A stretch of 11,062 nucleotides of DNA from Pseudomonadota bacterium (GCA_023412175.1 JAEYOB010000565.1:1-11062), one strand, 5' to 3'; shown: positions 1-8,724, counted from the first letter of the stretch. Notes: a model not told the origin generated them from the letters alone. Numbers and translations are program-made.

Positions 1-53
1 GGCCAAGCCGCGCCGCTGACGCCCCGGTGAAGCCGGTTGCATGGGATGCATCG

Positions 54-1076
54 TTACGGCGTGGCACCGTCTGGGGTCTTGATCCCCCGGCTCATCCACA
101 CCTGCCGGTGCCACTCCGACGGCAGCAGCCCGAAACGCGCCTTGAACAGCTTGCTGAAGGCCGACTGGTCCGCAAAGCCGCAGCGCCACGATATCGCACC
201 CGCGTGCAACCGCGGGCTCTCCTCGATCAGTTCCCTGGCCCGCATCAGGCGCATTTCGCGCAGCGTGCCCATCACCGTGGCCCCCTGCGCCGCGAACGCC
301 TCGTACAGCCGCGTGCGCGAGCAGCCGGCGCCGTGGGCGATCACGGCAACATCCAGGTCATGGCGATGGGCCTCGCGCGCCATGAAGCGCAACGCCGCCG
401 CATGGCGGCCACGGTTCAAATCCTCTTCCACATCGGGCAGATCGACGCCTTCGCCGTGGCGGCCCAGGTTGCGCAGCGTCAGCAGCGCCAGCGCGCGCGT
501 GCCCTCCAGCAGACCCGCGTATTCGGTAGTGTCGATGCGGTACGGCTGGCGTGCCATCAGCGCCAGTTGGTTCAACTGGCTGGCCAGCGCCGGGGCCAAT
601 GCGCAGCGTTCCAGCGCGATGGGCAGGTTGCCGGGCTCGCGCCCCAGCGCGGCCAGCACGTCGCGGCGCGGCAGGTCGATGAATGCCTGGCGTGCGTTGT
701 GGCTCAAGCGGTAATGGCCCGGCAAGCGGGGGACGAACAGGCCCAGCGTGCCTGCCGCCACGCGCTGATCCTCACCCGACGCGGCGTTCAGCCGCAGCTC
801 GCCGGCCTGGATCAGCGAGACCACCACCATGTCCTCCACGGGGGCCTGGGGGATCAGCCCGGTACGCATTTCATAGGCCGATGAGCGCGTGCTGCCGAAG
901 ATGCAGGCGCGGCTGCGCAGGATGAGCATGTCGGCATCCAGCGGCACATCCGGTGAGGGCCGGTAGTCCACCAGCCAATGCGCGATCTCGCGCCAGGCAT
1001 CGCGGCGCAATGCCGGTTCCATGTCGTGGGAGGTGTGGTGCTCCAGCACACACGGCGGCAAGGGGCGGGACGGCAT
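54..1076 (-). CDS. AraC/XylS-family transcriptional regulator
   Basis: A DNA-binding regulator of 340 residues. The C-terminal part (about residues 225-325) has the two helix-turn-helix units of the AraC family: the first around 239-263 (VAVIAHGAGCSRTRLYEAF), the second around 291-316 (ISWRCGFADQSAFSKLFKARFG), the second followed by the usual LLPSEW segment. The N-terminal part (about 20-200) resembles the cupin-like effector or dimerisation domain of AraC_binding_2-type regulators; the ligand cannot be told. The frame stays open upstream to a GTG at 1127. I chose the ATG at 1076 because GGAGGAG (plus-strand 1086-1092) lies 9 nt before it, whereas neither the GTG nor the ATG at 1103 has such a site. 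The neighbouring orphan gene is divergent. A 10-bp direct repeat in the 5' region suggests autoregulation (inference). Family assignment is firm; the regulon is unknown. Confidence 0.93.
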   Translation of the reverse strand: MPSRPLPPCVLEHHTSHDMEPALRRDAWREIAHWLVDYRPSPDVPLDADMLILRSRACIFGSTRSSAYEMRTGLIPQAPVEDMVVVSLIQAGELRLNAASGEDQRVAAGTLGLFVPRLPGHYRLSHNARQAFIDLPRRDVLAALGREPGNLPIALERCALAPALASQLNQLALMARQPYRIDTTEYAGLLEGTRALALLTLRNLGRHGEGVDLPDVEEDLNRGRHAAALRFMAREAHRHDLDVAVIAHGAGCSRTRLYEAFAAQGATVMGTLREMRLMRARELIEESPRLHAGAISWRCGFADQSAFSKLFKARFGLLPSEWHRQVWMSRGIKTPDGATP

Positions 1077-1096
1077 CAGATGCTGCTCCTCCGCGG

Positions 1097-1156
1097 AACG
1101 CATTCCCCAAATATGGGATGTATGCACCAGAGACAGTCCTTAAGGCAACGCATTCC
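1097..1156. repeat. 10-bp direct repeat upstream of the AraC-type gene
   Basis: AACGCATTCC occurs at 1097-1106 and again at 1147-1156, same orientation, 50 bp apart. The first copy is part of a GGAA-N4-TTCC inverted repeat (1095-1106). AraC/XylS proteins commonly bind direct repeats, so these are candidate sites for the regulator encoded next to them. The function is inferred only from position and repetition. Confidence 0.45.
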
Positions 1157-1202
1157 GTCATATAAAACGTCGTGAACGTATGGCGCGCGCCCCTAGATGC
1201 AC

Positions 1203-1230
1203 TTGGTACGGATCCTGTCTCTGCTATTAT
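1203..1230 (+). promoter_or_regulatory. Candidate sigma70-type promoter for the orphan gene
   Basis: TTGGTA (1203-1208) and TATTAT (1225-1230) are separated by 16 nt. They match the -35 and -10 consensus at 4/6 and 5/6 positions. Transcription would start near 1237, leaving about 195 nt of untranslated leader before the ATG at 1433. This is a motif match only. Confidence 0.4.
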
Positions 1231-1432
1231 TCAGGAAAAAGCATCATGAACCGTGCCCCCGCACAGTTCTCAACCGCGTCCCGAGTGAGGAGCGGGCCGG
1301 GCAGGCGGCACAACTCCGGCGGGTCCCAACGGCCTTCCTTTTATGCGGCATGAAATTGGGGGGCGGGGCCCATCGGGGCCGTCGGGCTGCCCCTTCTGGC
1401 AAATTCCACTCCGGACACGAGGATGAGCGATC

Positions 1433-2143
1433 ATGAAAAAGGGCGATAAATTTCAAATCAATTATCAGTGGTGGGACAAGGAGCGGCCGAAGTTGCTTCC
1501 ATCCACCGGGCTGGGGGCTGCGTTCAAGGCCTATGAAACGGCAAAGCGCGCATTCCAGACGGCGTTGACGATGGAGACTCATCAGGCGGCCGTCGCCGCC
1601 CTCGAAGACGTGGAGAGCGCGCGGGTCAAGGCCGTCAAGCTGTGCGGACCGGCATTCCAGACCGAAAAGGCCATTTTTGTCGCCGGCGAGAAGGTCGTCA
1701 TCAGCGAAAGGCATAAACTGGACGAACTGGGGCGCGCCAGAGCGAAGGTTCATGCGCAGAAGATTGTGGATACAATCGATGAACACATAAAAACCATGCG
1801 CGCATTGGAACGATCCTGTGAGGAAGCGGAGAGTTTTCTGATCAAGGCCCGCGAAAAAGACGACCTCGAAGAAAGCGAAAAAAAGAAACTAGGAAAGGCA
1901 TTGGGCAAGATTTCCGAGATCGTCTATTCAATCGAAGATATTCGCTCAAGAGTGATAAACATTGATAAAAAACTCGAATGCAAAAACTCCATTTATTTCG
2001 ATGTAAAACCCAGCGTACTTCAGGCGCGCCGGGACGGGATGGGAGATTCGACGAGCCGGGAAGTGACCGAGGAGCTCAGAAATTTGGCAAAGGCCGTCGG
2101 CAGCCAACATGGGATAGCAATTGCGTTCAAGAGCCACCAGTAG
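1433..2143 (+). CDS. Hypothetical charged, helical protein (orphan)
   Basis: A 236-residue soluble protein that I do not recognise. It has no signal peptide or membrane segment. Residues about 30-170 are rich in Lys, Glu, Ala and Arg in a pattern typical of long helices or coiled coil (for example FKAYETAKRAFQTAL and EEAESFLIKAREKDDLEESEKKKLGKALGKI). The last 60 residues are less regular and end in AFKSHQ. Only two cysteines (71 and 129) precede a third near 183, so a metal site is not evident. The ATG at 1433 has GAGG at 1419-1422, 10 nt upstream. The 3' half (about 1740-2130) uses many AT-rich codons such as AAA, ATT and AAC, unlike the GC-rich genes around it, which suggests acquisition from elsewhere. 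It stands alone on this strand and converges on aspD. Confidence 0.75.
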   Translation: MKKGDKFQINYQWWDKERPKLLPSTGLGAAFKAYETAKRAFQTALTMETHQAAVAALEDVESARVKAVKLCGPAFQTEKAIFVAGEKVVISERHKLDELGRARAKVHAQKIVDTIDEHIKTMRALERSCEEAESFLIKAREKDDLEESEKKKLGKALGKISEIVYSIEDIRSRVINIDKKLECKNSIYFDVKPSVLQARRDGMGDSTSREVTEELRNLAKAVGSQHGIAIAFKSHQ

Positions 2144-2158
2144 TGGCTGGCGCCAGCC
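2144..2158. repeat. Perfect 14-bp palindrome after the orphan gene
   Basis: GGCTGGCGCCAGCC at 2145-2158 is self-complementary and lies just after the stop codon. An alternative small stem, AGCCAC (2132-2137) with GTGGCT (2143-2148), overlaps it and spans the stop codon. Either may help end or stabilise the transcript; neither has a U-tract. Confidence 0.4.
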
Positions 2159-2169
2159 GCCTGATATCA

Positions 2170-2210
2170 TACCGGCGGCGCTTGAACGCTTCCATTGAGC
2201 GCCGCCGGTA
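2170..2210. terminator. Strong hairpin between convergent genes
   Basis: TACCGGCGGCGCT at 2170-2182 pairs perfectly with AGCGCCGCCGGTA at 2198-2210: a 13-bp, mostly G/C stem with a 15-nt loop. It lies between the stop of the orphan gene (2143) and the stop of aspD (2237) and could serve both directions. Neither strand has a run of T after the stem (plus strand continues AAAACCC), so it is not a classic intrinsic terminator. It may act as a transcript end or 3' stabiliser. Confidence 0.55.
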
Positions 2211-2236
2211 AAACCCGACAGATCAACGCGATCGCA

Positions 2237-3862
<1,626 letters not shown>

Positions 3863-5551
3863 TTACACGAAGGCCACGACAAGGGGGCCCAGCAGCGTGA
3901 GGAAGACGTTCGCCAGCGCATAGGTGATGGCGAACGGAACTGTCGGGATGGAGTTGGCGGCCTTGTCGAGCACTTCGCCGAAGGCGGGGTTGGCGCTGCG
4001 CGCCCCAGCAAGCGCGCCGGCGAAGATGGCCGTGTTGTCGTAGCGCAGCAGGTAGCGGCCGACGAGCATGGTGATGATCATGGGCAGGATCGTCACGACA
4101 ACCCCGATGAAGAAGATGGACAGCCCGCGGTCGGCGATGGTGCTGATCGCCTGCAGGCCGGATTGCAGGCCGACCACGGCGACGAAGCCGGCCAGCCCCA
4201 GGTCGCGCAGCAGCGTGGAGGCCGGCGTCGGCATGTTGCCGATGGTGAGGTTGCGGGTGCGGTACCAGCCGAACAGCAGGCCGGAGAGCAGAGCGCCGCC
4301 GCCGCTGCCCAGCGTCAGCGGGATGGAGCCGATGCGGATCACCGCCAGGCCGATCAGCAGGCCGAGCGCCAGGCCGAGGCCGTGGAAGACGAAGTCCGTC
4401 TTGTCGCTGGGTATGATCTCCGTGCCAACGTTCTTGGCCACCCGCTGGACGTCCTCGCCGGTGCCGTAGAGCGTGGCGACGTCGCCGGCTTCGATGAGCG
4501 TGTCCGGGGCGAGCGTCAGCGGCGTGCCGTTCCTCTTCACGCCGGTCACATAGACGCCGTGGCGCAGGTCGCCGGCTGTGACATCGCGGATTTGGGCTAC
4601 GGTACTGTGGGTATAGGCGGGGTTGGTGATCGCCACGTCCCGCATCACCATGATGACATCCATGCCTTGCGAGGATTGCAGTTCCGGGCCGAGGGTTTCG
4701 GCAAGGCCGACCACCCCGGCACGCCGCCCGACCAGCAGGACGATATCACCCGATTCCAGACGAAGATTCGGCTGCACGCCGATCAGTGTCCCCTTGCGCT
4801 TCACGCGCTCGACGCTGACGGGGCTTCTGGTCGATACTGCTTCGATCTGCGTCACCGTCCGGCCCGTCGCCTGTTCGATGCGATAGAGGCGGCCGACAAG
4901 GTCCGGCATGGCGTACTCCTCGCCGCGCGCCAGAAGGCGGGCACCGGCCAGCATCGCCGATTCCGCCTTGATGGCGTCGTCGCGGATGCTGCGCCCCATC
5001 ACCCAGGGCAGCAGGTTGACGCAGACCAGAATGGCGCCGAACGAACCGAAGATATAGGTGACGGCGTAGCCGACCGCGACGTTGCCCTGAAGGTGCTGCA
5101 CCTCCTCGGCCGACAGCCCGAGCTTGCCGATGGCCGAACTGGCCGTGCCGATGATGGCCGACTGCGTCAGCCCGCCCGCGGCAATGCCCGCGGCCAGTCC
5201 TTTGTCGAGACCGAACAGGCGGGCGAGGATCACGACGGTGATCAGGCCGCTGATCGCCAGCACCGCCGCCATGATGATCTCGCGGATCGAATGCCGCCCG
5301 AGCGAGCGGAAGAACTGCGGGCCGCTTTCGAAGCCGACCGCGTAGATGAACAGGGCGAACAGGATGGATTTCACGCCGTTGTCGATCGACACGCCGACTT
5401 GGCTGATGACCACGGCGACCAGCAGCGAGCCGGCGACGCCGCCGAGCTGGAACTTGCCGAACTGGAACTTGCCGATCCAGTAGCCACCAGCCAGGGAGAG
5501 GAACAGGGCAATCTCAGGGGCCTGATTAAGGATGAAGTGAAGCCACGACAT
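3863..5551 (-). CDS. aspT: Aspartate:alanine antiporter AspT
   Basis: An inner-membrane exchanger that imports aspartate and exports alanine (AAEx family). Numbered from the ATG at 5551 it has 562 residues, close to characterised AspT proteins. Order: N-terminal hydrophobic segments (about 8-185, including the conserved AVGFESGPQFF at 71-81), a cytoplasmic middle with two TrkA_C-like (RCK_C) domains (about 215-290 and 298-375), and a second hydrophobic bundle (about 388-562) with GALAGARSANPAF at 512-524. This two-half layout with paired regulatory domains is typical of the YidE/YbjL/AspT group. An ATG at 5566 lies in frame, but I prefer 5551 because AAGGAAA sits about 5 nt before it and the resulting MSWLHFILNQAPEIALFL start fits the family. 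Each cycle with AspD removes one cytoplasmic proton and moves net negative charge inward, so the pair can build proton-motive force (known for the family, inferred here). Confidence 0.95.
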   Translation of the reverse strand: MSWLHFILNQAPEIALFLSLAGGYWIGKFQFGKFQLGGVAGSLLVAVVISQVGVSIDNGVKSILFALFIYAVGFESGPQFFRSLGRHSIREIIMAAVLAISGLITVVILARLFGLDKGLAAGIAAGGLTQSAIIGTASSAIGKLGLSAEEVQHLQGNVAVGYAVTYIFGSFGAILVCVNLLPWVMGRSIRDDAIKAESAMLAGARLLARGEEYAMPDLVGRLYRIEQATGRTVTQIEAVSTRSPVSVERVKRKGTLIGVQPNLRLESGDIVLLVGRRAGVVGLAETLGPELQSSQGMDVIMVMRDVAITNPAYTHSTVAQIRDVTAGDLRHGVYVTGVKRNGTPLTLAPDTLIEAGDVATLYGTGEDVQRVAKNVGTEIIPSDKTDFVFHGLGLALGLLIGLAVIRIGSIPLTLGSGGGALLSGLLFGWYRTRNLTIGNMPTPASTLLRDLGLAGFVAVVGLQSGLQAISTIADRGLSIFFIGVVVTILPMIITMLVGRYLLRYDNTAIFAGALAGARSANPAFGEVLDKAANSIPTVPFAITYALANVFLTLLGPLVVAFV

Positions 5552-5879
5552 AGGCTTTCCTTCCATTCGAGCCGCTGGAGGAGTGCGAGTAACGGGGGAA
5601 GCGCAAGTGACGAGGGAGTTAGGAGAAGTTTTCCCGGATCAAGGAGAGCACATCCGGAGCATTTGGGCTCAGGCAGCCACATTGAACGATCAATTTTGGG
5701 TGGTATACACGGGAAGCTCGCTGTCCAAGAGCGTATAAGAAAAATGGCTTTTGGCTGCTTATAGATGTGTCAAACGCTGTTCAGCACCGCGTACGGCTGG
5801 GCAAGTGGGGTATTCATCTCGGACAGGTCGTATTACCGTTTCTTACCCCTCATGCAACGCCCTTGCAGCCAAGGCGACC
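5552..5879. other. Intergenic region upstream of aspT and downstream of the radical SAM gene
   Basis: No coding region is supportable in these 328 nt, which are less GC-rich than the flanks. On the minus strand (the aspT direction) there is a consensus -35 hexamer TTGACA (plus-strand 5768-5773), but nothing good at -10 at 16-18 nt spacing. TTGGAC with TATACC further down has only a 15-nt spacer. ATTGA-ACGA-TCAAT (5681-5694) is a small inverted repeat that could be an operator. GCCTTG-GCTG-CAAGGGC (minus strand, 5875-5859) is a weak hairpin just after the radical SAM stop, without a U-tract. Confidence 0.4.
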
Positions 5880-6965
5880 TCACCCCACCGCATAATCCCT
5901 GAGCCGCACCGGCTGCCGCCGCGCCCCCCAGGTCCCCGGCTCCGCCTCGAACACGCCAGCCAGCGGCGTGCGGCACCGGGTACACGCCCCGGCCTCGTCC
6001 AGGTTCCAGTCGGACAGGGTGTAGCCGCTGCGCCCGATCAGCACCTGCCCGCAGCACGGGCACAGCGTGCTGGAGCGTTCCAGGTCCCGGACGTTGCCGA
6101 CATAGACGTGCTGCAACCCGTTCCGCTTGGCGATCTCCCGCGCGCGGATCAGCGTGCCGTGCGGCGTCCAGTCCTTGTCCCGCATCTTGTAGTCGGGGTG
6201 GAACGCCGTGAAGTGCAGCGGCACGTCCGTACCCAGGTTCCCGCGGATCCAGCCGGTCATCGCGTCCAGCTCGGCGTCGCTGTCGTTCTCGCCGGGGATC
6301 AGCAGCGTGGTGATCTCGAACCAGACGTCGGTCTCGTGGCGGAGGTACTTCAGCGTGTCGAGGACCGGAGCAAGGTGGGCGCCGGTCACCTTGTGGTAGA
6401 ACGCCTCGGTGAACGCCTTCAGGTCGACGTTGGCGGCGTCCATGTGCCTGTAGAACTCGACCCGCGGCTCCGGGCAGATGTAGCCGGCGGTGACCGCCAC
6501 CGTCTTCACGCCGCGCTCATGGCAGGCCTGCGCCACGTCCACCGCGTATTCCAGGAAGATGACGGGATCGTTGTAGGTGAACGCCACCGAGCGGCAGCCG
6601 GTGTCGGCGGCGGCCCGCGCAATGGTCTCCGGCGTCGCCGCGTCGGCCAGCGTGTCGGTCTCGCGGCTCTTGGAGATGTCCCAGTTCTGGCAGAACTTGC
6701 AGGCCAGGTTGCAGCCCGCCGTGCCGAACGACAGGATCGGCGTGCCGGGCAGGAAGTGGTTGAGCGGCTTCTTCTCGATGGGATCGATGCAGAAGCCCGA
6801 CGAGCGCCCGTAGGTGCTGAGCACCAGCCGGTCGCCCCGGCGCTCGCGCACGAAGCACAGCGCCTGCTGCCCGTCGGACAGCTTGCAGGCGCGCGGGCAG
6901 AGGTCGCACTGGATGCGCCCGTCGTCGAGCGCGTGCCAATAGCGTGCGGGAAACATCTGGGCCAT
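5880..6965 (-). CDS. amrS: AmmeMemoRadiSam system radical SAM enzyme
   Basis: A 361-residue radical SAM enzyme related to pyruvate-formate-lyase activases (COG1180-like). The [4Fe-4S]/SAM cluster motif is Cys85-x3-Cys89-x2-Cys92 in GCNLACKFCQNWDIS. An N-terminal cysteine set (Cys20, 23, 27, 37 in CDLCPRACKLSDGQQALC) and a C-terminal zinc-ribbon-like set (Cys302 and 305, then Cys328 and 331) are typical of this subfamily and may bind further clusters or zinc. Other conserved stretches are FTYNDPVIFLEY (129-140) and HFTAFHPDYKM (251-261). The ATG at 6965 has no clear ribosome site; the ATG at 6956 is an alternative. The divergent neighbour encodes the MEMO and AMMECR1 partners, which fixes the subfamily. 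To my knowledge substrate and product are not firmly established. Confidence 0.95.
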   Translation of the reverse strand: MAQMFPARYWHALDDGRIQCDLCPRACKLSDGQQALCFVRERRGDRLVLSTYGRSSGFCIDPIEKKPLNHFLPGTPILSFGTAGCNLACKFCQNWDISKSRETDTLADAATPETIARAAADTGCRSVAFTYNDPVIFLEYAVDVAQACHERGVKTVAVTAGYICPEPRVEFYRHMDAANVDLKAFTEAFYHKVTGAHLAPVLDTLKYLRHETDVWFEITTLLIPGENDSDAELDAMTGWIRGNLGTDVPLHFTAFHPDYKMRDKDWTPHGTLIRAREIAKRNGLQHVYVGNVRDLERSSTLCPCCGQVLIGRSGYTLSDWNLDEAGACTRCRTPLAGVFEAEPGTWGARRQPVRLRDYAVG

Positions 6966-7083
6966 GCTGATACCGAAACGTGCGGAAGGGCGGCGCTTTC
7001 TCGTCCTCGCCCCTGGAAATCATCGCTGGAGACACCGACATTCGGCCTATCCCCGATTGCTTAGATGGGCATTGCGCCGTCCC

Positions 7084-8469
7084 ATGTCCAAGATGATGTC
7101 CAACATGACGAATCTGCGCACGCCGGCCGTGGCGGGCGCCTTCTATCCCGCTGACCCGGCGGTTTTGGACCGCATGGTGGATGACTGCATGGCAGCCGCC
7201 GACGTTCCGCCGGTCCCCGCCAAGGCGATCATCGCGCCGCACGCCGGCTACATCTACTCGGGCGCCGTCGCCGGCACCGCCTACGCGTCCGTGGAGCACC
7301 TGGGCGACCGGATCACCCGAGTCGTGCTGCTGGGGCCGGCGCACCGCTGGCCGTTCCGCGGGCTGGCTGCGCCCGGCGCCGACGGCCTGGTGACGCCGCT
7401 GGGCGTGGTGCCGGTGGACCGCGCCGGCATCGACGCCATCCTCGGCCTGCCCGACGTGCAGATCCTCGACGACGCCTTCGAGGGCGAGCATTCGCTGGAG
7501 GTCCACCTGCCCTTCATCCAGCGCACCTTCCCCAACGCCGCGGTGGTGCCGCTGGTGGTCGGCTCCTGCGCGCCGCAGGCGGTGGACGCGGTGCTGCAAC
7601 GGCTGTGGGGCGGGCCGGAAACCATGATCGTCGTGTCCTCCGACCTCAGCCATTTCCACGACTACGACACCGCGCGCGGCCTCGACCTCGCGGCTTCGCA
7701 GGCCATCGAGGCGGCGCAGCCGGAGAAGCTGACCGGCGACGCCGCCTGCGGCTTCAAGCCGATCTCCGGGCTGCTGCTGCGCGCCCAGGACCTGGACCTG
7801 CGCATCACCACGCGCGACCTGCGCAATTCGGGCGACACGGCCGGCGACAAGCGCCGGGTGGTCGGTTATGGCGCCTACACCCTGGAATACGCCGACGAGG
7901 CGCGCCTGACCGATGCCGAGCGCGCGCAGCTCCTCGACGCCGCCCATCAGGCGCTGGAGCATGTGGTGCGCACCGGCCGCCCGCCCGAGGTGGCGGTGGA
8001 CAGCTTCCCCATGGCCCTGCGCGCCCTGCGCAAGACCTTCGTGACGCTGGAGATCGACGGGACCCTGCGCGGCTGCATCGGCACCGTCCAACCGGTCAAC
8101 CCGCTGGTCCGCGACGTGGTGGAGAACACCTACAAGTCGGCCATGCAGGACCCCCGCTTCGGACCGCTGACGGCGGCCGAGCTGCCCAAGGTGGCGATCA
8201 CCGTCTCGATCCTCAGCCACAACCGGCCGCTGGCGTTCCACGACGAGGCGGATCTGCTGCGCCAGTTGCGTCCGGGGTTGGACGGGCTGATCATCCGCGA
8301 CCACGGCCACGGGGCGCTTTTCCTGCCGAAGGTGTGGGACGCCCTCCCCGAGAAGCGCGACTTCCTCCGCCACCTGAAGGCGAAGGCCGGCCTGGGCGCC
8401 GATGTGGAAACCGGGACGATGCAGGCATTCCGCTTCACGGCGGAAACGTTCGCGGATGGCGGAAACTGA
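7084..8469 (+). CDS. amrB: MEMO-AMMECR1 fusion, AmmeMemoRadiSam system proteins B and A
   Basis: One 461-residue polypeptide joins the two partners of the radical SAM enzyme. Residues about 10-268 are a MEMO domain, related to extradiol dioxygenases and to human MEMO1: PHAGYIYSG (52-60, His53), GPAHRW (His87), EGEHSLEVHLPF (His136, His141), SSDLSHF (Asp187, His190) and ACGF (Cys222). By comparison with human MEMO1, His53, His87 and Cys222 are the likely metal ligands. Residues about 275-455 are an AMMECR1 domain with the signature LRGCIG (328-333) and SAMQDPRFGPLT (352-363). The frame is open upstream to 6964, but those residues are Arg-rich, unlike MEMO, and overlap the divergent gene. I take the ATG at 7084; ATGs at 7093, 7096 and 7105 are also possible, none with a clear ribosome site. 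The fusion implies 1:1 stoichiometry of the two activities. Confidence 0.93.
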   Translation: MSKMMSNMTNLRTPAVAGAFYPADPAVLDRMVDDCMAAADVPPVPAKAIIAPHAGYIYSGAVAGTAYASVEHLGDRITRVVLLGPAHRWPFRGLAAPGADGLVTPLGVVPVDRAGIDAILGLPDVQILDDAFEGEHSLEVHLPFIQRTFPNAAVVPLVVGSCAPQAVDAVLQRLWGGPETMIVVSSDLSHFHDYDTARGLDLAASQAIEAAQPEKLTGDAACGFKPISGLLLRAQDLDLRITTRDLRNSGDTAGDKRRVVGYGAYTLEYADEARLTDAERAQLLDAAHQALEHVVRTGRPPEVAVDSFPMALRALRKTFVTLEIDGTLRGCIGTVQPVNPLVRDVVENTYKSAMQDPRFGPLTAAELPKVAITVSILSHNRPLAFHDEADLLRQLRPGLDGLIIRDHGHGALFLPKVWDALPEKRDFLRHLKAKAGLGADVETGTMQAFRFTAETFADGGN

Positions 8470-8490
8470 CGACCCGCGCCGGGCGCCGCC

Positions 8491-8724
8491 TTATGCGTCC
8501 ACCTGACCGCGAAGCGCCTCGGCGATGTCCTCGCACGCCTCGTTGTACCAGCGGTTTCCTTCGTTCTCGTGGTCCGGCCGTGAACGCTCCGCCAGCGCCG
8601 CCGCCTCCTCGAAGGCCTCGCGGCGGGCGGCACGGATTGCATTCTCGACGACGCGGATCTGGTCGCCCCGACTCAAACCGAACATTTCAGACAGCGCCAA
8701 TTCGGCTCGTTGCTTCGGGGTCAT
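8491..8724 (-). CDS. Small hypothetical protein, phage-type helical
   Basis: A 77-residue, mostly helical, charged protein with no membrane segment. AGGAG lies 6 nt upstream of the ATG (plus-strand 8731-8735), which makes it a convincing gene despite its size. The pattern REAFEEAAALAERSR...GNRWYNEACEDIAEALRG recalls small proteins common in phages and in some alphaproteobacteria, with a repeated EAA.LAE and DIAEALR theme, but I cannot name a domain or function. It converges on the MEMO-AMMECR1 fusion with only 21 nt between stops, where a short GC-rich inverted repeat (GCGC-CGG-GCGC) lies, and is divergent from the PilZ gene. Confidence 0.75.
   Translation of the reverse strand: MTPKQRAELALSEMFGLSRGDQIRVVENAIRAARREAFEEAAALAERSRPDHENEGNRWYNEACEDIAEALRGQVDA

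Larger units (their letters stand above)
1077..1432. other. Intergenic region between divergent regulator and orphan gene
   Basis: This 356-nt stretch separates two divergently transcribed genes. It holds the regulator's ribosome binding site and direct repeat, a sigma70-like promoter for the rightward gene, and a leader of about 195 nt. Within the leader, 1246-1353 is an open frame of 35 codons starting MNRAPAQFSTASR, with only a weak AGGA 9 nt upstream. It could be a leader peptide, but codon content does not prove it, so I do not call it as a gene. No good leftward promoter stands out. Confidence 0.5.

Noticed and set aside
38-50. Small inverted repeat TGCAT-GGG-ATGCA after the AraC-type gene as terminator
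   Set aside because: A 5-bp, AT-containing stem with a 3-nt loop and no T-run is too weak to call.
27-884. Long plus-strand open frames opposite the AraC-type regulator
   Set aside because: They are antisense to a gene with clear family motifs, have low-complexity Arg, Gln and Ala-rich translations, and lack good ribosome sites.
4163-5764. 533-codon plus-strand open frame opposite aspT
   Set aside because: It is a shadow of aspT; the translation is hydrophilic, His, Gln and Asp-rich and repetitive, as expected from the complement of a membrane-protein gene.
5765-5902. 45-codon plus-strand frame (MCQTLFSTAYGW...) after the radical SAM gene
   Set aside because: It has no ribosome binding site, overlaps the 3' end of the radical SAM gene, and has no recognisable features.
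5751-7064. 437-codon plus-strand open frame opposite the radical SAM gene
   Set aside because: It is antisense to an enzyme with all cluster cysteines in place; no domain is visible.
6964-7083. N-terminal extension of the MEMO-AMMECR1 fusion starting at 6964
   Set aside because: The extra 40 residues are Arg-rich and unlike MEMO proteins, and the region overlaps the start of the divergent gene; the ATG at 7084 is preferred.
6517-8373. 618-codon minus-strand open frame crossing the radical SAM start and the MEMO-AMMECR1 fusion
   Set aside because: It overlaps two strongly supported genes and is only a GC-driven shadow; the translation is His, Gln and Arg-rich.
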